The notes beneath the pieces were generated by a model. It did no database searches, had not been told where the DNA came from, and was given only the letters and a program-made list of their open reading frames with translations. Below are positions 1-8,276 of a stretch of 48,765 nt of DNA, piece after piece. The position numbers and the translations under genes are program-made. The stretch is from assembly GCA_965371355.1 (NCBI GenBank), contig CBDUYD010000004.1:1-48765 (forward strand). The letters are read 5' to 3'. The stretch comes from JASJHI01 sp965371355 (GTDB lineage Bacteria > Actinomycetota > Acidimicrobiia > Acidimicrobiales > Ilumatobacteraceae). The first letter of the stretch is position 1, and each line of letters begins with the position of its first letter.

Positions 1-1005
1 CGGGACGCGGTCCTGTTCGTCGCCTCGCAGGCGTGGCGCGACGCCGAGCCGCGCGAACTCGGTGTGATCGATGTCTGCGAGTGCGAGAACCAGTGGCTGC
101 TCGGACTGCTCGAACGCGGTGTACTCGAAGGTGGCGTACTCCTCGACCAAGAGGCCACCTCGATCCTCCACAACCGCTCGCTGGCGGCTGCGATGAGCGC
201 CGCCACGCTCGAGTCGCGCGGAGCCGCCGCGATCGCCGCGCTCCGCGCCCGCGACATCGAGACACGGCTCATCAAGGGCGTCGCGATCGCCCATCTCGAC
301 TACGACGATCCCGCCGACCGACATTTCGGTGACGTCGATCTGCTCGTGCACGGCGATGACATGAGCGAAGCGGTCGAGATCCTCGAGCGGCACGGTTTCG
401 GGCGGCACTACCCCGAGCCGAAACCGGGCTTCGACGAACACCTCGGCAAGGGCGTCGCGCTCGAGAACGGCGAGCAGGTCGTGATCGACGTCCACCGCAC
501 TCTGGCGCTCGGGTACTACGGAACCCGACTGCCGATCGATCGACTCTGGGACGATCCGGTACCGCTGCTGCTCGGCGACGTCGAGGCCTTCGCGATGTCG
601 AGACTCAACCGCTTCCTGCACTGCGCGATCCACATGTCGCTGTCGCCGACGAAGCGCATCACGGCCGGACTCGACATGTGCACGATCGCGTCCGGCGGCG
701 AGGGCGTCGATGCCGACGAGGCGATCGCACGGTCGATCGAGTGGGGCTGTGACCGCCTGCTGGCGGATGCGATCGAGGCCACGATCGCCTGGTTCCCTTC
801 GTCGTTCCCACTCCCGACGCTGACCGAATGGGCACGGTCGCGCCACCGGGGCCCGATCGACCGCGTGCTGGCGGGCGCGTACCGGGGGCGCTTCGCCGGG
901 TCACGGCTGCGCAGTCTCACCGCGATCGCCGGGGTCCCAACGCTGCGCGGCCGCGTGGCCGCGTCCAGGTACCTTCTGCACCGGAACCACGATGCCCCCA
1001 AGTGA
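1..1005 (+). CDS. Nucleotidyltransferase-fold family protein (NTP_transf_5 type), 5' partial
   Basis: The frame is open from the first base of the window, so the true start lies upstream and 334 residues are visible. An internal GTG at 64 could serve as a start, but the coding frame runs through it. The pattern KGVAIAHL followed by DRHFGDVDLLV is the usual core of the NTP_transf_5 family, where the Asp pair corresponds to the metal-binding DxD of the nucleotidyltransferase fold. The rest is mostly helical. Members of this family commonly sit beside HprK-like kinases and PqqD-like proteins in EPS and lasso-peptide loci; the substrate is generally unknown. The last 14 nt overlap the following HprK-like gene, implying translational coupling. 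The family assignment is good; the function is open. Confidence 0.8.
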   Translation, partial: RDAVLFVASQAWRDAEPRELGVIDVCECENQWLLGLLERGVLEGGVLLDQEATSILHNRSLAAAMSAATLESRGAAAIAALRARDIETRLIKGVAIAHLDYDDPADRHFGDVDLLVHGDDMSEAVEILERHGFGRHYPEPKPGFDEHLGKGVALENGEQVVIDVHRTLALGYYGTRLPIDRLWDDPVPLLLGDVEAFAMSRLNRFLHCAIHMSLSPTKRITAGLDMCTIASGGEGVDADEAIARSIEWGCDRLLADAIEATIAWFPSSFPLPTLTEWARSRHRGPIDRVLAGAYRGRFAGSRLRSLTAIAGVPTLRGRVAASRYLLHRNHDAPK

Positions 1006-1867
1006 CCCCGATCTCGTCTCGCCGAACGGCGTGGCCGCCGACTCGACGTATCGCGCGTTCGACTTCTCCTTCACGCTCGAGGGCTCATCCGCCTCGATCG
1101 CCGCCGATGTGATGGGCTGCATGCGCACGCCGGCGCGGACCGCGACACCTGCACACGTCGTCCTCGACACCGATGCCGATGGCGAACACGTGCTGCGCGT
1201 CGACGGCGAATCGGAGTTCCGCACCGACGACCTCGGCAAGCTCGTCCACCAGACGATGTGGGAGGTCACCAGGCGCGGCGTCGACTCGCGGTCCGACGCC
1301 CTCGTCCTCCACGCCGCAGCGGTGGTGATCCACGAGACGGTCGTGCTGATCTCCGGACGCTCGGGCGCCGGCAAGAGCACCCTCGCCGCCGCGTTGCTCG
1401 ATCTCGGAGCCGAGTACCTCACCGACGAGGCGGTCGAGATCGACGCCGTCGGCCGTCCGGTCGACTGGCTGCTGCGCCCGCTGAAGCTCGACGAGAACGC
1501 ACTCGCGACTCTCCGCCAGCTCGGCGGACTCACGTTCACCGACGCCGAGTTCCTCGGTGCGACCGGCCCATTGCTCCCCGACGGCACCGTCCACGTGCCC
1601 GTCCCCCGGGGACGCCTGTTCGCCCAGCGGCCGATCGCGAAGACGATGATCGTGTTCCTCGAGTCGCAGGCGGGACCCTTGCGGCCGCAACCGGCGCTGC
1701 GTTCGACCGCCGTGGCGAGACTGATCGGCGAGAGCTTCGTCCCGGGCTCGAGACGCCAGAGCGGACTCGACGCCGCGGCGCTGCTCACCGAGGGCCCCCG
1801 ACTGCTCACGATGAGCGGCGGATCGGTTCATCAACGAGCCGAATGGATCGAGAGCGCCCTGCGCTGA
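992..1867 (+). CDS. HprK-like P-loop kinase
   Basis: A 291-residue protein with a clear Walker A motif, SGRSGAGKST, near residue 127, followed by the sequence AAALLDLGAEYLTDEAVEID. This matches the HPr kinase/phosphorylase C-terminal fold, where the second acidic stretch contributes to Mg and substrate binding. The N-terminal domain of true HprK is absent, and PTS genes are not seen here, so it is not a classical PTS regulator. Related stand-alone proteins are found in EPS clusters and in some lasso-peptide clusters, where one is known to phosphorylate the peptide. The start overlaps the upstream NTP_transf_5 gene by 14 nt, so the two are one operon. The phosphorylated target is unknown; the Tat-exported protein just downstream is one candidate only by position. 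Confidence 0.8.
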   Translation: MPPSDPDLVSPNGVAADSTYRAFDFSFTLEGSSASIAADVMGCMRTPARTATPAHVVLDTDADGEHVLRVDGESEFRTDDLGKLVHQTMWEVTRRGVDSRSDALVLHAAAVVIHETVVLISGRSGAGKSTLAAALLDLGAEYLTDEAVEIDAVGRPVDWLLRPLKLDENALATLRQLGGLTFTDAEFLGATGPLLPDGTVHVPVPRGRLFAQRPIAKTMIVFLESQAGPLRPQPALRSTAVARLIGESFVPGSRRQSGLDAAALLTEGPRLLTMSGGSVHQRAEWIESALR

Positions 1868-1957
1868 CGAGCGCTCTCTCGCCGATCTCGGAAAATCTGA
1901 CCGATCTCCTCAACTCAGAGGGTTCGTCGACCGATACCAACAATGAGTGAATGGTCG

Positions 1958-1986
1958 TTGCCAGCCGGGCGGTGCGCGCATACGAT
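1958..1986 (+). promoter_or_regulatory. Sigma-70-type promoter for the Tat-exported protein
   Basis: TTGCCA at 1958-1963 and TACGAT at 1981-1986 are separated by 17 bp, the best -35/-10 pair seen in the window. Transcription would start near 1993, leaving a leader of about 34 nt that carries a GGAGG-type ribosome site before the ATG at 2027. Confidence 0.6.
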
Positions 1987-2026
1987 GATCGACAAGAACT
2001 GAGCGGAAAGGCCGGAGGCGGAACAC

Positions 2027-2776
2027 ATGACCGGATCAACACAAGAGCGGCGGCTCTCACGACGAGCAGCATTGGGACGCGCGGCAACCGTTGGCGCGGT
2101 TGCCTGGTCTGCACCCATACTGCTGTCGACCCCCGCCCACGCGACCATGTCCACGGGAGCGCGCACGATGCGCGGGCCGCTGCGCTCGCTCACACTCGCG
2201 TGGGATCCCTCGGGCTGGCAGGCGCGTCCCGGAACCGGTCGCTCCCCCGCGCTCGAGTACTTCCGTACCCGCCAGCTCGACGTCAACGGCGGCGGCGGAT
2301 GGAAGCTCATCGCCACCGGTCAGACCATCGACCTGCAGTTCGGTTCCCCGCTGCAGTTCAAGATGCCGCCTGTCGGTGGAGGGCCCACCGGCCGCCACGT
2401 CGCACAGACCGACGAGACCGCGACGACCACCGAGACCACGGCTCCCCCTGAGCCGGCGCCCGAGGTGCCCGAGGTGGTCGACGAAGGCACGACGACGACG
2501 TCCGTCGCCGAGCCGCCGGTCGAAGCACCGACCACCACGGTCGCCGAAGCGCCGGCGACCACCGTCGCCGAGCCCCTCGCTCCCCCGCCGACCACGGTGC
2601 CGGACGAGGCGCCCGCCACGACCACCGCACCGGCTCCGGTCGAGGTGCCGCTCACCGACGAACTCTCAGTCGACAGCAGCACGCAGACGATGGTGATCGA
2701 CATGAGCGCCGCGGCGACCGTCAGCATCGGCGACCGCTACGGCTTCTTCACCGTCGTCGACGGCCAGACCGCCTGA
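2027..2776 (+). CDS. Tat-exported Thr/Pro/Glu-rich protein of unknown function
   Basis: A 249-residue protein. The N-terminus has a twin-arginine signal: LSRRAALG, then a hydrophobic stretch to about residue 35 and an AHA cleavage site near residue 39. About 90 residues of ordinary sequence follow, then a low-complexity linker (about residues 125-210) rich in Thr, Pro, Glu and Val, typical of secreted actinobacterial proteins and possibly O-glycosylated. A short C-terminal region of about 35 residues is again ordinary. The ATG is preceded by ggccggaggcgga, a good ribosome site, and by its own promoter, so it is a separate unit from the two genes upstream. No enzyme family is recognised. Tat export suggests that it folds, or binds a cofactor, before secretion. 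Confidence 0.75.
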   Translation: MTGSTQERRLSRRAALGRAATVGAVAWSAPILLSTPAHATMSTGARTMRGPLRSLTLAWDPSGWQARPGTGRSPALEYFRTRQLDVNGGGGWKLIATGQTIDLQFGSPLQFKMPPVGGGPTGRHVAQTDETATTTETTAPPEPAPEVPEVVDEGTTTTSVAEPPVEAPTTTVAEAPATTVAEPLAPPPTTVPDEAPATTTAPAPVEVPLTDELSVDSSTQTMVIDMSAAATVSIGDRYGFFTVVDGQTA

Positions 2777-2857
2777 CGCCCGTCACCACGCTCTGCCCCG
2801 GCTCTCACTCCCAAGTGCAGGTCCTGCCCTGAGCGCGCTCGCGTCGTACTGAGCAAG

Positions 2858-2863
2858 TACGGT
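2858..2863 (+). promoter_or_regulatory. -10 element TACGGT, leaderless start
   Basis: TACGGT lies 8 nt before the GTG at 2872 and there is no ribosome site between them, which predicts a leaderless transcript and supports the GTG start. No convincing -35 is seen. Confidence 0.5.
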
Positions 2864-2871
2864 TCGCGAAC

Positions 2872-3984
2872 GTGCCGACCGGCGACCCGCACCCCGATTC
2901 GCCCGCGTCGGCGCGCCCGCTGAACGTCCTCATCGTCATCACGTCCGCGAGTCGTCGCGGCGCGGAGATCGAAGGGGTGCAGCTCACCTCCCGACTCGCC
3001 GCCGGTGGCTGTACGACGCGAGTCGTGGCACTCGCCGCCGGTCGCGGGAGTGATCTGCCAGTCGAGGTGCTCGGTCCCTCACCGACCTCACCGACGACGC
3101 TGCGGGCACTCCGGCGCGCCGCCCGCGAGGCCGACGTGGTGATCGGATACGGCTCGAGCACGCTGCCCGCATGTGCGCTCGCACTTGCCGGCACGAGGAC
3201 GCCGTTCATCTATCGCAGCATCGGTGATCCCGCAGCGTGGGTCCGCGGCGGTCTGCACCGGCGGCGCACCGCTCTGCTGTTCGGCCGTGCCGCTCACGTC
3301 GTGACGCTGTCGGAGGCATCGAGCACCGCGGTCGCGACGCTCTACAACGTGCCGCCCGGTCGGCGTGACGTGATCCCCAACGCGCGCGGCTCGGACGATT
3401 TCCATCCACCGACCGACGACGAACGCGCCGCCGCGAGACTCCGGTGGGGCGTCGCCGACGACGCACTCGTCGCGGTCACGATCGGCGCGCTCAGCACCGA
3501 GAAGCGCACCTGGCTCGCCGTCGAGGCGGCGGCGATGGTCGACGGACTCACGCTCCTGATCGCCGGCGACGGCCCCGAGCGCCCACGGGTCGAGGCTGCG
3601 GCTGCCCGCCTTCCCGACGGGCGTGCCCGACTGCTCGGCGAGATCGACGACCCGATGTCACTGCTGCACGCCGCCGACGTGCTCGTCCTGACGAGCAGCA
3701 CCGAGGGCATGCCGGGCGTCGTCATCGAGGCCGGGCTCTGCGGCGTGCCGGTGGTGGCGACCGACGTCGGCATGCTGTCGGATCTGGTACTCCACGGTAG
3801 GTCGGGCGCTGTGCTGCCGGGCGCCGAACCCGAGGAACTCGCCGACGCGATCCGGCGCGTCCTCGACGACCGCGACCGGTTCGGTCGGGCGGCGCTCGAG
3901 CACACCCGGGCGAGCTTCATGTGGGAGGCCGTGCTGCCGACGTGGCTCGACGTGCTCGATCGGGTGGCGCACCCGCAGAAGTGA
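2872..3984 (+). CDS. GT4-family glycosyltransferase
   Basis: A 370-residue GT-B glycosyltransferase. After an N-terminal tail of about 15 residues comes the first Rossmann domain (LNVLIVITSASRRGAE). The C-terminal nucleotide-sugar domain has the GT4 hallmark EGMPGVVIE (E-x7-E), followed by AGLCGVPVVATDVGM. Such retaining enzymes transfer a sugar from an NDP-sugar to a lipid-linked acceptor at the cytoplasmic face of the membrane. The GTG start is chosen because a -10 element sits 8 nt upstream and the conserved domain begins soon after. The gene stands between the Tat protein and two lipoproteins, in the same direction. Donor and acceptor cannot be read from sequence. Confidence 0.88.
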   Translation: MPTGDPHPDSPASARPLNVLIVITSASRRGAEIEGVQLTSRLAAGGCTTRVVALAAGRGSDLPVEVLGPSPTSPTTLRALRRAAREADVVIGYGSSTLPACALALAGTRTPFIYRSIGDPAAWVRGGLHRRRTALLFGRAAHVVTLSEASSTAVATLYNVPPGRRDVIPNARGSDDFHPPTDDERAAARLRWGVADDALVAVTIGALSTEKRTWLAVEAAAMVDGLTLLIAGDGPERPRVEAAAARLPDGRARLLGEIDDPMSLLHAADVLVLTSSTEGMPGVVIEAGLCGVPVVATDVGMLSDLVLHGRSGAVLPGAEPEELADAIRRVLDDRDRFGRAALEHTRASFMWEAVLPTWLDVLDRVAHPQK

Positions 3985-4023
3985 ACATTCCCATGCCGCG
4001 GGGACCCAACCGCCCACCCCGAG

Positions 4024-4029
4024 TATCGT
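4024..4029 (+). promoter_or_regulatory. -10 element TATCGT, leaderless start
   Basis: TATCGT ends 7 nt before the ATG at 4037 with no ribosome site between. The upstream hexamer gggacc at about 4001 is only a weak -35. Confidence 0.5.
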
Positions 4030-4036
4030 CGGGTCG

Positions 4037-5503
4037 ATGACCAGGCGTGGGAAGGTCGGTCCATGGCGGGGCCATCGGATCAGGTCGCGGACGGCCGCGG
4101 TGCTCGCTCTTGCGCTGCTCGCCGCATCGTGTGCCGGGGGCGACGACGGCTCCTCATCCGATACCGGCGCGGGCCAGACCGCCGACGGGTCCGACTCGAG
4201 TGCCGCACCGTCGGGCGGGTCCACCGGTGGGTCGACCGACGACGCCGAAGACGGCGGCGGGGGCGGGGGCTCGGGCTCGGCGCCGGAGGCGACGTCGGGT
4301 GACGGTGTCGCGGTGCCCGGCGACTGCGAGGTCAGCGATCGGCAGGACACGAGTCAGGCGTCGATCGAACTCGAGTTGATCTCGGACTCCGACGGGCCCG
4401 AGGTGCGCGCAGCGCTCTATCCGCTACCCGACCACGAGGGCAATCCGTGGTCGCAGTGGGGGCAGGGTGCGGTGCTTCCCGACGGCCGCTTCGTCTCCGC
4501 TGTCGGCGACCACCTCGGACAGGACGGCAACAGCTGGATCTACGAGTACGACCCGGACGACGGCACCCTCCACCGCACCACCGACGTGTCCGAGGCACTC
4601 GGTCACGAATCGGGTGACTGGGGTTACGGCAAGGTGCACGCTCCGATGCTCGTCCGGCCCTGCGGTGAGGTGATCACGTCGACGTACTGGGGCACGCGCC
4701 GCGATCTGCGGATCGGCGGCTCGTACCAGGGCGACCACCTCATCGAGTACGACCCTGCCACCCGCACGGTCGAGTCGCTCGGGGTCCCGGTCCCGGGCTA
4801 CGGACTGCCGTCGCTCGCGATGTCGCCCGACGGGCGATGGGTGTTCGGAGAGGCGGTCGATCCCGAGAGTGAGCCCGACGCCGGGATCTTCTTCGTCGCC
4901 GACGCCGAGACCGGCGAGGTCGTCTCGACGATCGCCGACGACCGCCACCTGGGGTTCCGCTCGATCCTGGTCTCCGCAGACGGCGAAGCGTTCTACGCGG
5001 TCGGCGACGGAGATCTCGTCGCGGTCGACGCCGACGGCGATGCCCGCGATGTCACCGACGTGCTGTCGGGAGGCTGGCTGCGTGCGGCGACGACGAGAAC
5101 TCCCGACGGATCGGTGTTCGGCACGACCCGCGACCCCGACGCACTGTTCCGGCTGTCGCCCGACGGAACGTTCACCGATCTCGGCCTCGTCGAGGACTAC
5201 GTGGCCTCACTCGCGGTCTCGCCCGACGGCGCAACGCTCTACTACGTTCCCGGCGCACACGGGAGCGGAGCCGACTTCGGCACGCCGCTCATCGCGGTCG
5301 ACGTGGCCTCGGGTGAGCACGAGGTGATCGTGCTGCTCAACGATCTCATCGAGCCCGCGCTCGGTGTCACCGCGGGTGGGACCTACGACATCGTCGTCGA
5401 CCCGAGTGGAGAGCGCCTGTTCATCGGCCTCAACGCAGGTCCTCCCGGTGAGCTCGGCGAGACCTTCGGTACCGTCGTGCTCGCCGTCGTCGAATTGCCA
5501 TGA
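4037..5503 (+). CDS. Lipoprotein with beta-propeller-like domain
   Basis: A 488-residue exported lipoprotein. The signal has basic residues, a hydrophobic core and the lipobox LLAASC, with the lipidated Cys near residue 32. A Gly/Ser/Asp-rich spacer of about 60 residues follows. The rest contains repeated blades with SPDG-type turns (MSPDGRWVFGEA, VSADGEAFYAV, LSPDGTFTDL, VSPDGATLYYV), resembling YVTN/SMP-30 type propellers. Such domains usually bind ligands or partner proteins outside the membrane; enzymatic activity cannot be claimed. The last 4 nt overlap the next lipoprotein gene (ATGA), so the two are translationally coupled and probably act together. The ATG is supported by a leaderless -10. 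Confidence 0.75.
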   Translation: MTRRGKVGPWRGHRIRSRTAAVLALALLAASCAGGDDGSSSDTGAGQTADGSDSSAAPSGGSTGGSTDDAEDGGGGGGSGSAPEATSGDGVAVPGDCEVSDRQDTSQASIELELISDSDGPEVRAALYPLPDHEGNPWSQWGQGAVLPDGRFVSAVGDHLGQDGNSWIYEYDPDDGTLHRTTDVSEALGHESGDWGYGKVHAPMLVRPCGEVITSTYWGTRRDLRIGGSYQGDHLIEYDPATRTVESLGVPVPGYGLPSLAMSPDGRWVFGEAVDPESEPDAGIFFVADAETGEVVSTIADDRHLGFRSILVSADGEAFYAVGDGDLVAVDADGDARDVTDVLSGGWLRAATTRTPDGSVFGTTRDPDALFRLSPDGTFTDLGLVEDYVASLAVSPDGATLYYVPGAHGSGADFGTPLIAVDVASGEHEVIVLLNDLIEPALGVTAGGTYDIVVDPSGERLFIGLNAGPPGELGETFGTVVLAVVELP

Positions 5504-7257
5504 CGCAGCGCCCGCTGCGGGTGCTGCTCTGGCTGACCGCCGGCGCGGTGGTCGCGGCCGCATGTGGTGGGTCCTCCTCCGACGAGCAGGCCGACACGTC
5601 CGGCGACAACACCGAGGTCGGCAGCGGTGCAACCGCCGATTCCGGGTCGCTGGAAGCCAACAACGCCGACATCGCCGACGACACGACGTCATCTGACGGA
5701 GCTGATGGTTCGGATGGATCGGAGGGTTCTGACGCCCCCGGCGCGTCCGATGATGTCGGCTGCTGGGCGGCCGAACCCGCCGAGGGTGACGGAGTCGCCT
5801 GGAACCGCGTAACCGACGAGGTCGGCCTCGTCGAGCCGCTCACCGGCATGCACGGTCACGCGACCGCGGCGGGCGATGTGAACGGCGACGGCTGGACCGA
5901 CCTGTTCGTGGGCGGGTTCGCCGACCGCGAGGTCGACGCCTACGAGTTCCGTGGCGCGGACGGCCCATCGCCCGATCGACTCCTGCTCGGGGGGCCTGAC
6001 GGGTTCGCGGTCGACGACCGGTTTGCCGGCGATCAGGCCCGCACGAGCGGCGCCACGTTCGCAGACCTCGACGCCGACGGCGATCTCGACCTCGTCGTCG
6101 TGCGGAACCCTCGCCACGACGGTGAGATCAGCAGCCGGCCGACCACGGTCTACGAGAACGACGAAGGAGAGTGGCGCATCGCGACGACGATCGAATCGGC
6201 CGGCCGCGGCCGCGCTGTCGCGATATTCGACATCGACCACGATGGCTTGGCCGATCTCGTCCTCGCAGCCGACCGGTTCGGCGACGGGCCGACACGCCTG
6301 TACCGCAACGAGGGTGGGTTCGAGTTCAGCGACGCGAGCGACGAGTGGGGTCTTCCCGACGACATGTTCACGCTGGCGCTGGCGGCGGTCGATCTGAACG
6401 ACGACGGATGGCTCGACGTGATCGTCAGCGGTGACGAGCGGGTGCTGATGGGCGGCCCGGACGGGTTCACCGTGTCCGTTCAGGAGTCGCTGCGGTGGGA
6501 ACTGTACGGCGACGAGGACGATCCGGCGGGTATCGCCGTCGGGGATCTCGACGGTGACCAACGCCCGGATCTCGTGATCGGCCACCACTTCAACTCCACG
6601 ATCGACGACGGCGTCGCAGTGCCGATCAGGGTGTTCCTCAATCGCAGCAGCGATGGCGAGCTCCGCCTCGACGAGGTCACCGCCCAAGCGGGGATCCCCG
6701 GCCTCTGGACCAAGTCACCGCACGTCGCGATCGTCGACGTCGACAACGACGGACTCACCGACATCGTCACCTCCGCGGCGACCCGAGACGATGTTCCGTT
6801 CGTGCTCCGCAGTACGGGAATCGACGACGCGATACCCCGTTTCGAGCCGATCGGCGAGCCGGGCGACGGTCAGTACTGGGTCACCGGCGTCGTCGACGAC
6901 TTCGACCGTGACGGTCGCGCCGACGTCTTCCTCGTCGAGTGGGAGCCGGCCCTCGAGTCACCGCTTTTCAGGTCGTCGGGCGGCTCGCAGGACTGGGTGA
7001 GCATCGATGTCGCGGCGCTGGGACTCGACGCGGCCGGCGCTCGCGTCGAGATCTGGACGAGCGATGGCGACACCCGTCTCGCGACCACTTGGATCGAGAG
7101 CACCACCGGCTACGCGGCGGGTGCTCCGACGGTCACCCACCTCGGACTCGGCGAGATCGACGACGATCAGGTGCGGATCGTGATCAGGCCGATCTCGCTC
7201 GATCCGATCGAGATGACCGTGGCGGTGAACTCGGGCTCACGCCTCGGCGGGTGCTGA
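5500..7257 (+). CDS. Lipoprotein with FG-GAP/VCBS repeats and C-terminal ASPIC/UnbV domain
   Basis: A 585-residue lipoprotein. The N-terminal signal ends in a lipobox around AAACGG (Cys near residue 22), followed by an acidic Ser/Asp linker to about residue 85. Then come at least seven calcium-binding-type repeats of the form DxNxDGxxD: VNGDGWTDLFVGG, DADGDLDLVVV, DIDHDGLADLVL, DLNDDGWLDVIV, DLDGDQRPDLVI, DVDNDGLTDIVT and DFDRDGRADVFL. This is an FG-GAP/VCBS propeller like those of integrin alpha and surface-attached bacterial proteins. The C-terminal about 100 residues (GARVEIW to the end) match the ASPIC/UnbV domain that usually follows such repeats. It shares an ATGA overlap with the upstream lipoprotein and ends 21 nt inside the opposing deacetylase gene. 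Confidence 0.82.
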   Translation: MTQRPLRVLLWLTAGAVVAAACGGSSSDEQADTSGDNTEVGSGATADSGSLEANNADIADDTTSSDGADGSDGSEGSDAPGASDDVGCWAAEPAEGDGVAWNRVTDEVGLVEPLTGMHGHATAAGDVNGDGWTDLFVGGFADREVDAYEFRGADGPSPDRLLLGGPDGFAVDDRFAGDQARTSGATFADLDADGDLDLVVVRNPRHDGEISSRPTTVYENDEGEWRIATTIESAGRGRAVAIFDIDHDGLADLVLAADRFGDGPTRLYRNEGGFEFSDASDEWGLPDDMFTLALAAVDLNDDGWLDVIVSGDERVLMGGPDGFTVSVQESLRWELYGDEDDPAGIAVGDLDGDQRPDLVIGHHFNSTIDDGVAVPIRVFLNRSSDGELRLDEVTAQAGIPGLWTKSPHVAIVDVDNDGLTDIVTSAATRDDVPFVLRSTGIDDAIPRFEPIGEPGDGQYWVTGVVDDFDRDGRADVFLVEWEPALESPLFRSSGGSQDWVSIDVAALGLDAAGARVEIWTSDGDTRLATTWIESTTGYAAGAPTVTHLGLGEIDDDQVRIVIRPISLDPIEMTVAVNSGSRLGGC

Positions 7258-8226
7258 AGGACCGAGCCGATCGGCCACCTGCGCCATCGTCAGCGTCTCG
7301 AGTTTCCCAACCGCTCGCAGCGTCGCCGCCCGCTCGAGGAGCTGTTCGAGCCCGTCGAACCAGCGCTCGGGCTCGTGCTGCACGTTGTGCGGGTGGAACC
7401 AGAGGTGGAAAAGGCCCCGATGCGTCGCCGCTTGGCGCAGTCGGCGCTTGGCCTGAGCGAGCTTGAGCGGATACCGCCGCACGTCGCCGACGTCGTGCAG
7501 GTAGGTGGCGGGGAGGTTCCAGATCCCGTGCGCGGCGACCGGCTGGACAGCGCTCTTCGCGGTCGGAACGATCGTCTCGGCAACGCCGCGGGTCCTGCGA
7601 ACGGCAGACGGGGAGCCGCCATGGGGATCGGCGCGCGGTCCACGGAAGCAGGTGAACCCCTCGTCGCCGAGCACGTGCTCGTGGCCGTACCGATTGCGCG
7701 GGAAGACGAACGAACGCAGCGGCACGCCGCGGCGCTCGGATTCCTCGCGACATCTGCGGAGATCGGATCGGAACGCGGCCTCGGAGCACCCCGGGTCACC
7801 GGCGATGAGATGCGTGAACGAGTGTGATCCGATCTCGTGGCCGGCGTCGCGACCCACGACCTCGGCGAGTAGGTCGGGGGCGTACCACGTCGGGGCATCG
7901 GTGGCATCGGTGCAGGGATCGGCGGCGAGCCAGTCACCGTCGAACCACGCGTACTCGGGACGCGGCAGATCGGGATGGGCGATCCCGTCTCGTCGCTCAC
8001 ACCCGTCGAGCAACAGGTGACCGACGAACGCCCATGTCGCAGGCACGCCGTACGAGTCGAACACGTCGAGCAGGCGGCGCATCTGGGCACGCTCGTCGGG
8101 GAAGTCGTAGTCGAACTCACCGGCGGGGCGGTGGATCTGGCCCCACGACATCTCGACGTCGATCGACACCACGAACGCCGCCCGATCGAGCGGGGTGGGA
8201 GAGGGTTGAGATTCGAGTTCGACCAT
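7237..8226 (-). CDS. NodB-fold polysaccharide deacetylase
   Basis: A 329-residue deacetylase from an ATG at 8226; a longer reading to 8322 would run into the divergent promoter and gene. The NodB motifs are visible: FVVSIDVEMSWG supplies the catalytic Asp, and GHEIGSHSFTH supplies the zinc-binding His pair. The segment FVFPRNRYG corresponds to the next motif of the fold. There is no signal peptide, so either it acts in the cytoplasm or it is exported in an unrecognised way. It likely removes N- or O-acetyl groups from the glycan or a precursor. It overlaps the end of the FG-GAP lipoprotein gene by 21 nt and is divergent from the next glycosyltransferase. Confidence 0.82.
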   Translation of the reverse strand: MVELESQPSPTPLDRAAFVVSIDVEMSWGQIHRPAGEFDYDFPDERAQMRRLLDVFDSYGVPATWAFVGHLLLDGCERRDGIAHPDLPRPEYAWFDGDWLAADPCTDATDAPTWYAPDLLAEVVGRDAGHEIGSHSFTHLIAGDPGCSEAAFRSDLRRCREESERRGVPLRSFVFPRNRYGHEHVLGDEGFTCFRGPRADPHGGSPSAVRRTRGVAETIVPTAKSAVQPVAAHGIWNLPATYLHDVGDVRRYPLKLAQAKRRLRQAATHRGLFHLWFHPHNVQHEPERWFDGLEQLLERAATLRAVGKLETLTMAQVADRLGPSAPAEA

Positions 8227-8248
8227 GGTTGCCGACCAGCCGGACGCA

Positions 8249-8254
8249 AGCGTA
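8249..8254 (-). promoter_or_regulatory. -10 element TACGCT (minus strand) for the deacetylase
   Basis: On the minus strand TACGCT lies 22 nt before the ATG at 8226, giving a short leader. The same hexamer drives the divergent GT4 gene 10 bp away. Confidence 0.35.
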
Positions 8255-8263
8255 TCGGGCAGG

Positions 8264-8269
8264 TACGCT
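8264..8269 (+). promoter_or_regulatory. -10 element TACGCT, leaderless start
   Basis: TACGCT ends 7 nt before the GTG at 8277. This spacing favours that GTG over the adjacent GTG at 8280 and over longer upstream readings. Confidence 0.5.
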
Positions 8270-8276
8270 CCGTTGG

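Noticed and set aside
992..1867. Classical HPr kinase of the PTS
   Set aside because: The N-terminal HprK domain is missing and no PTS genes are nearby, so only the kinase fold is shared.
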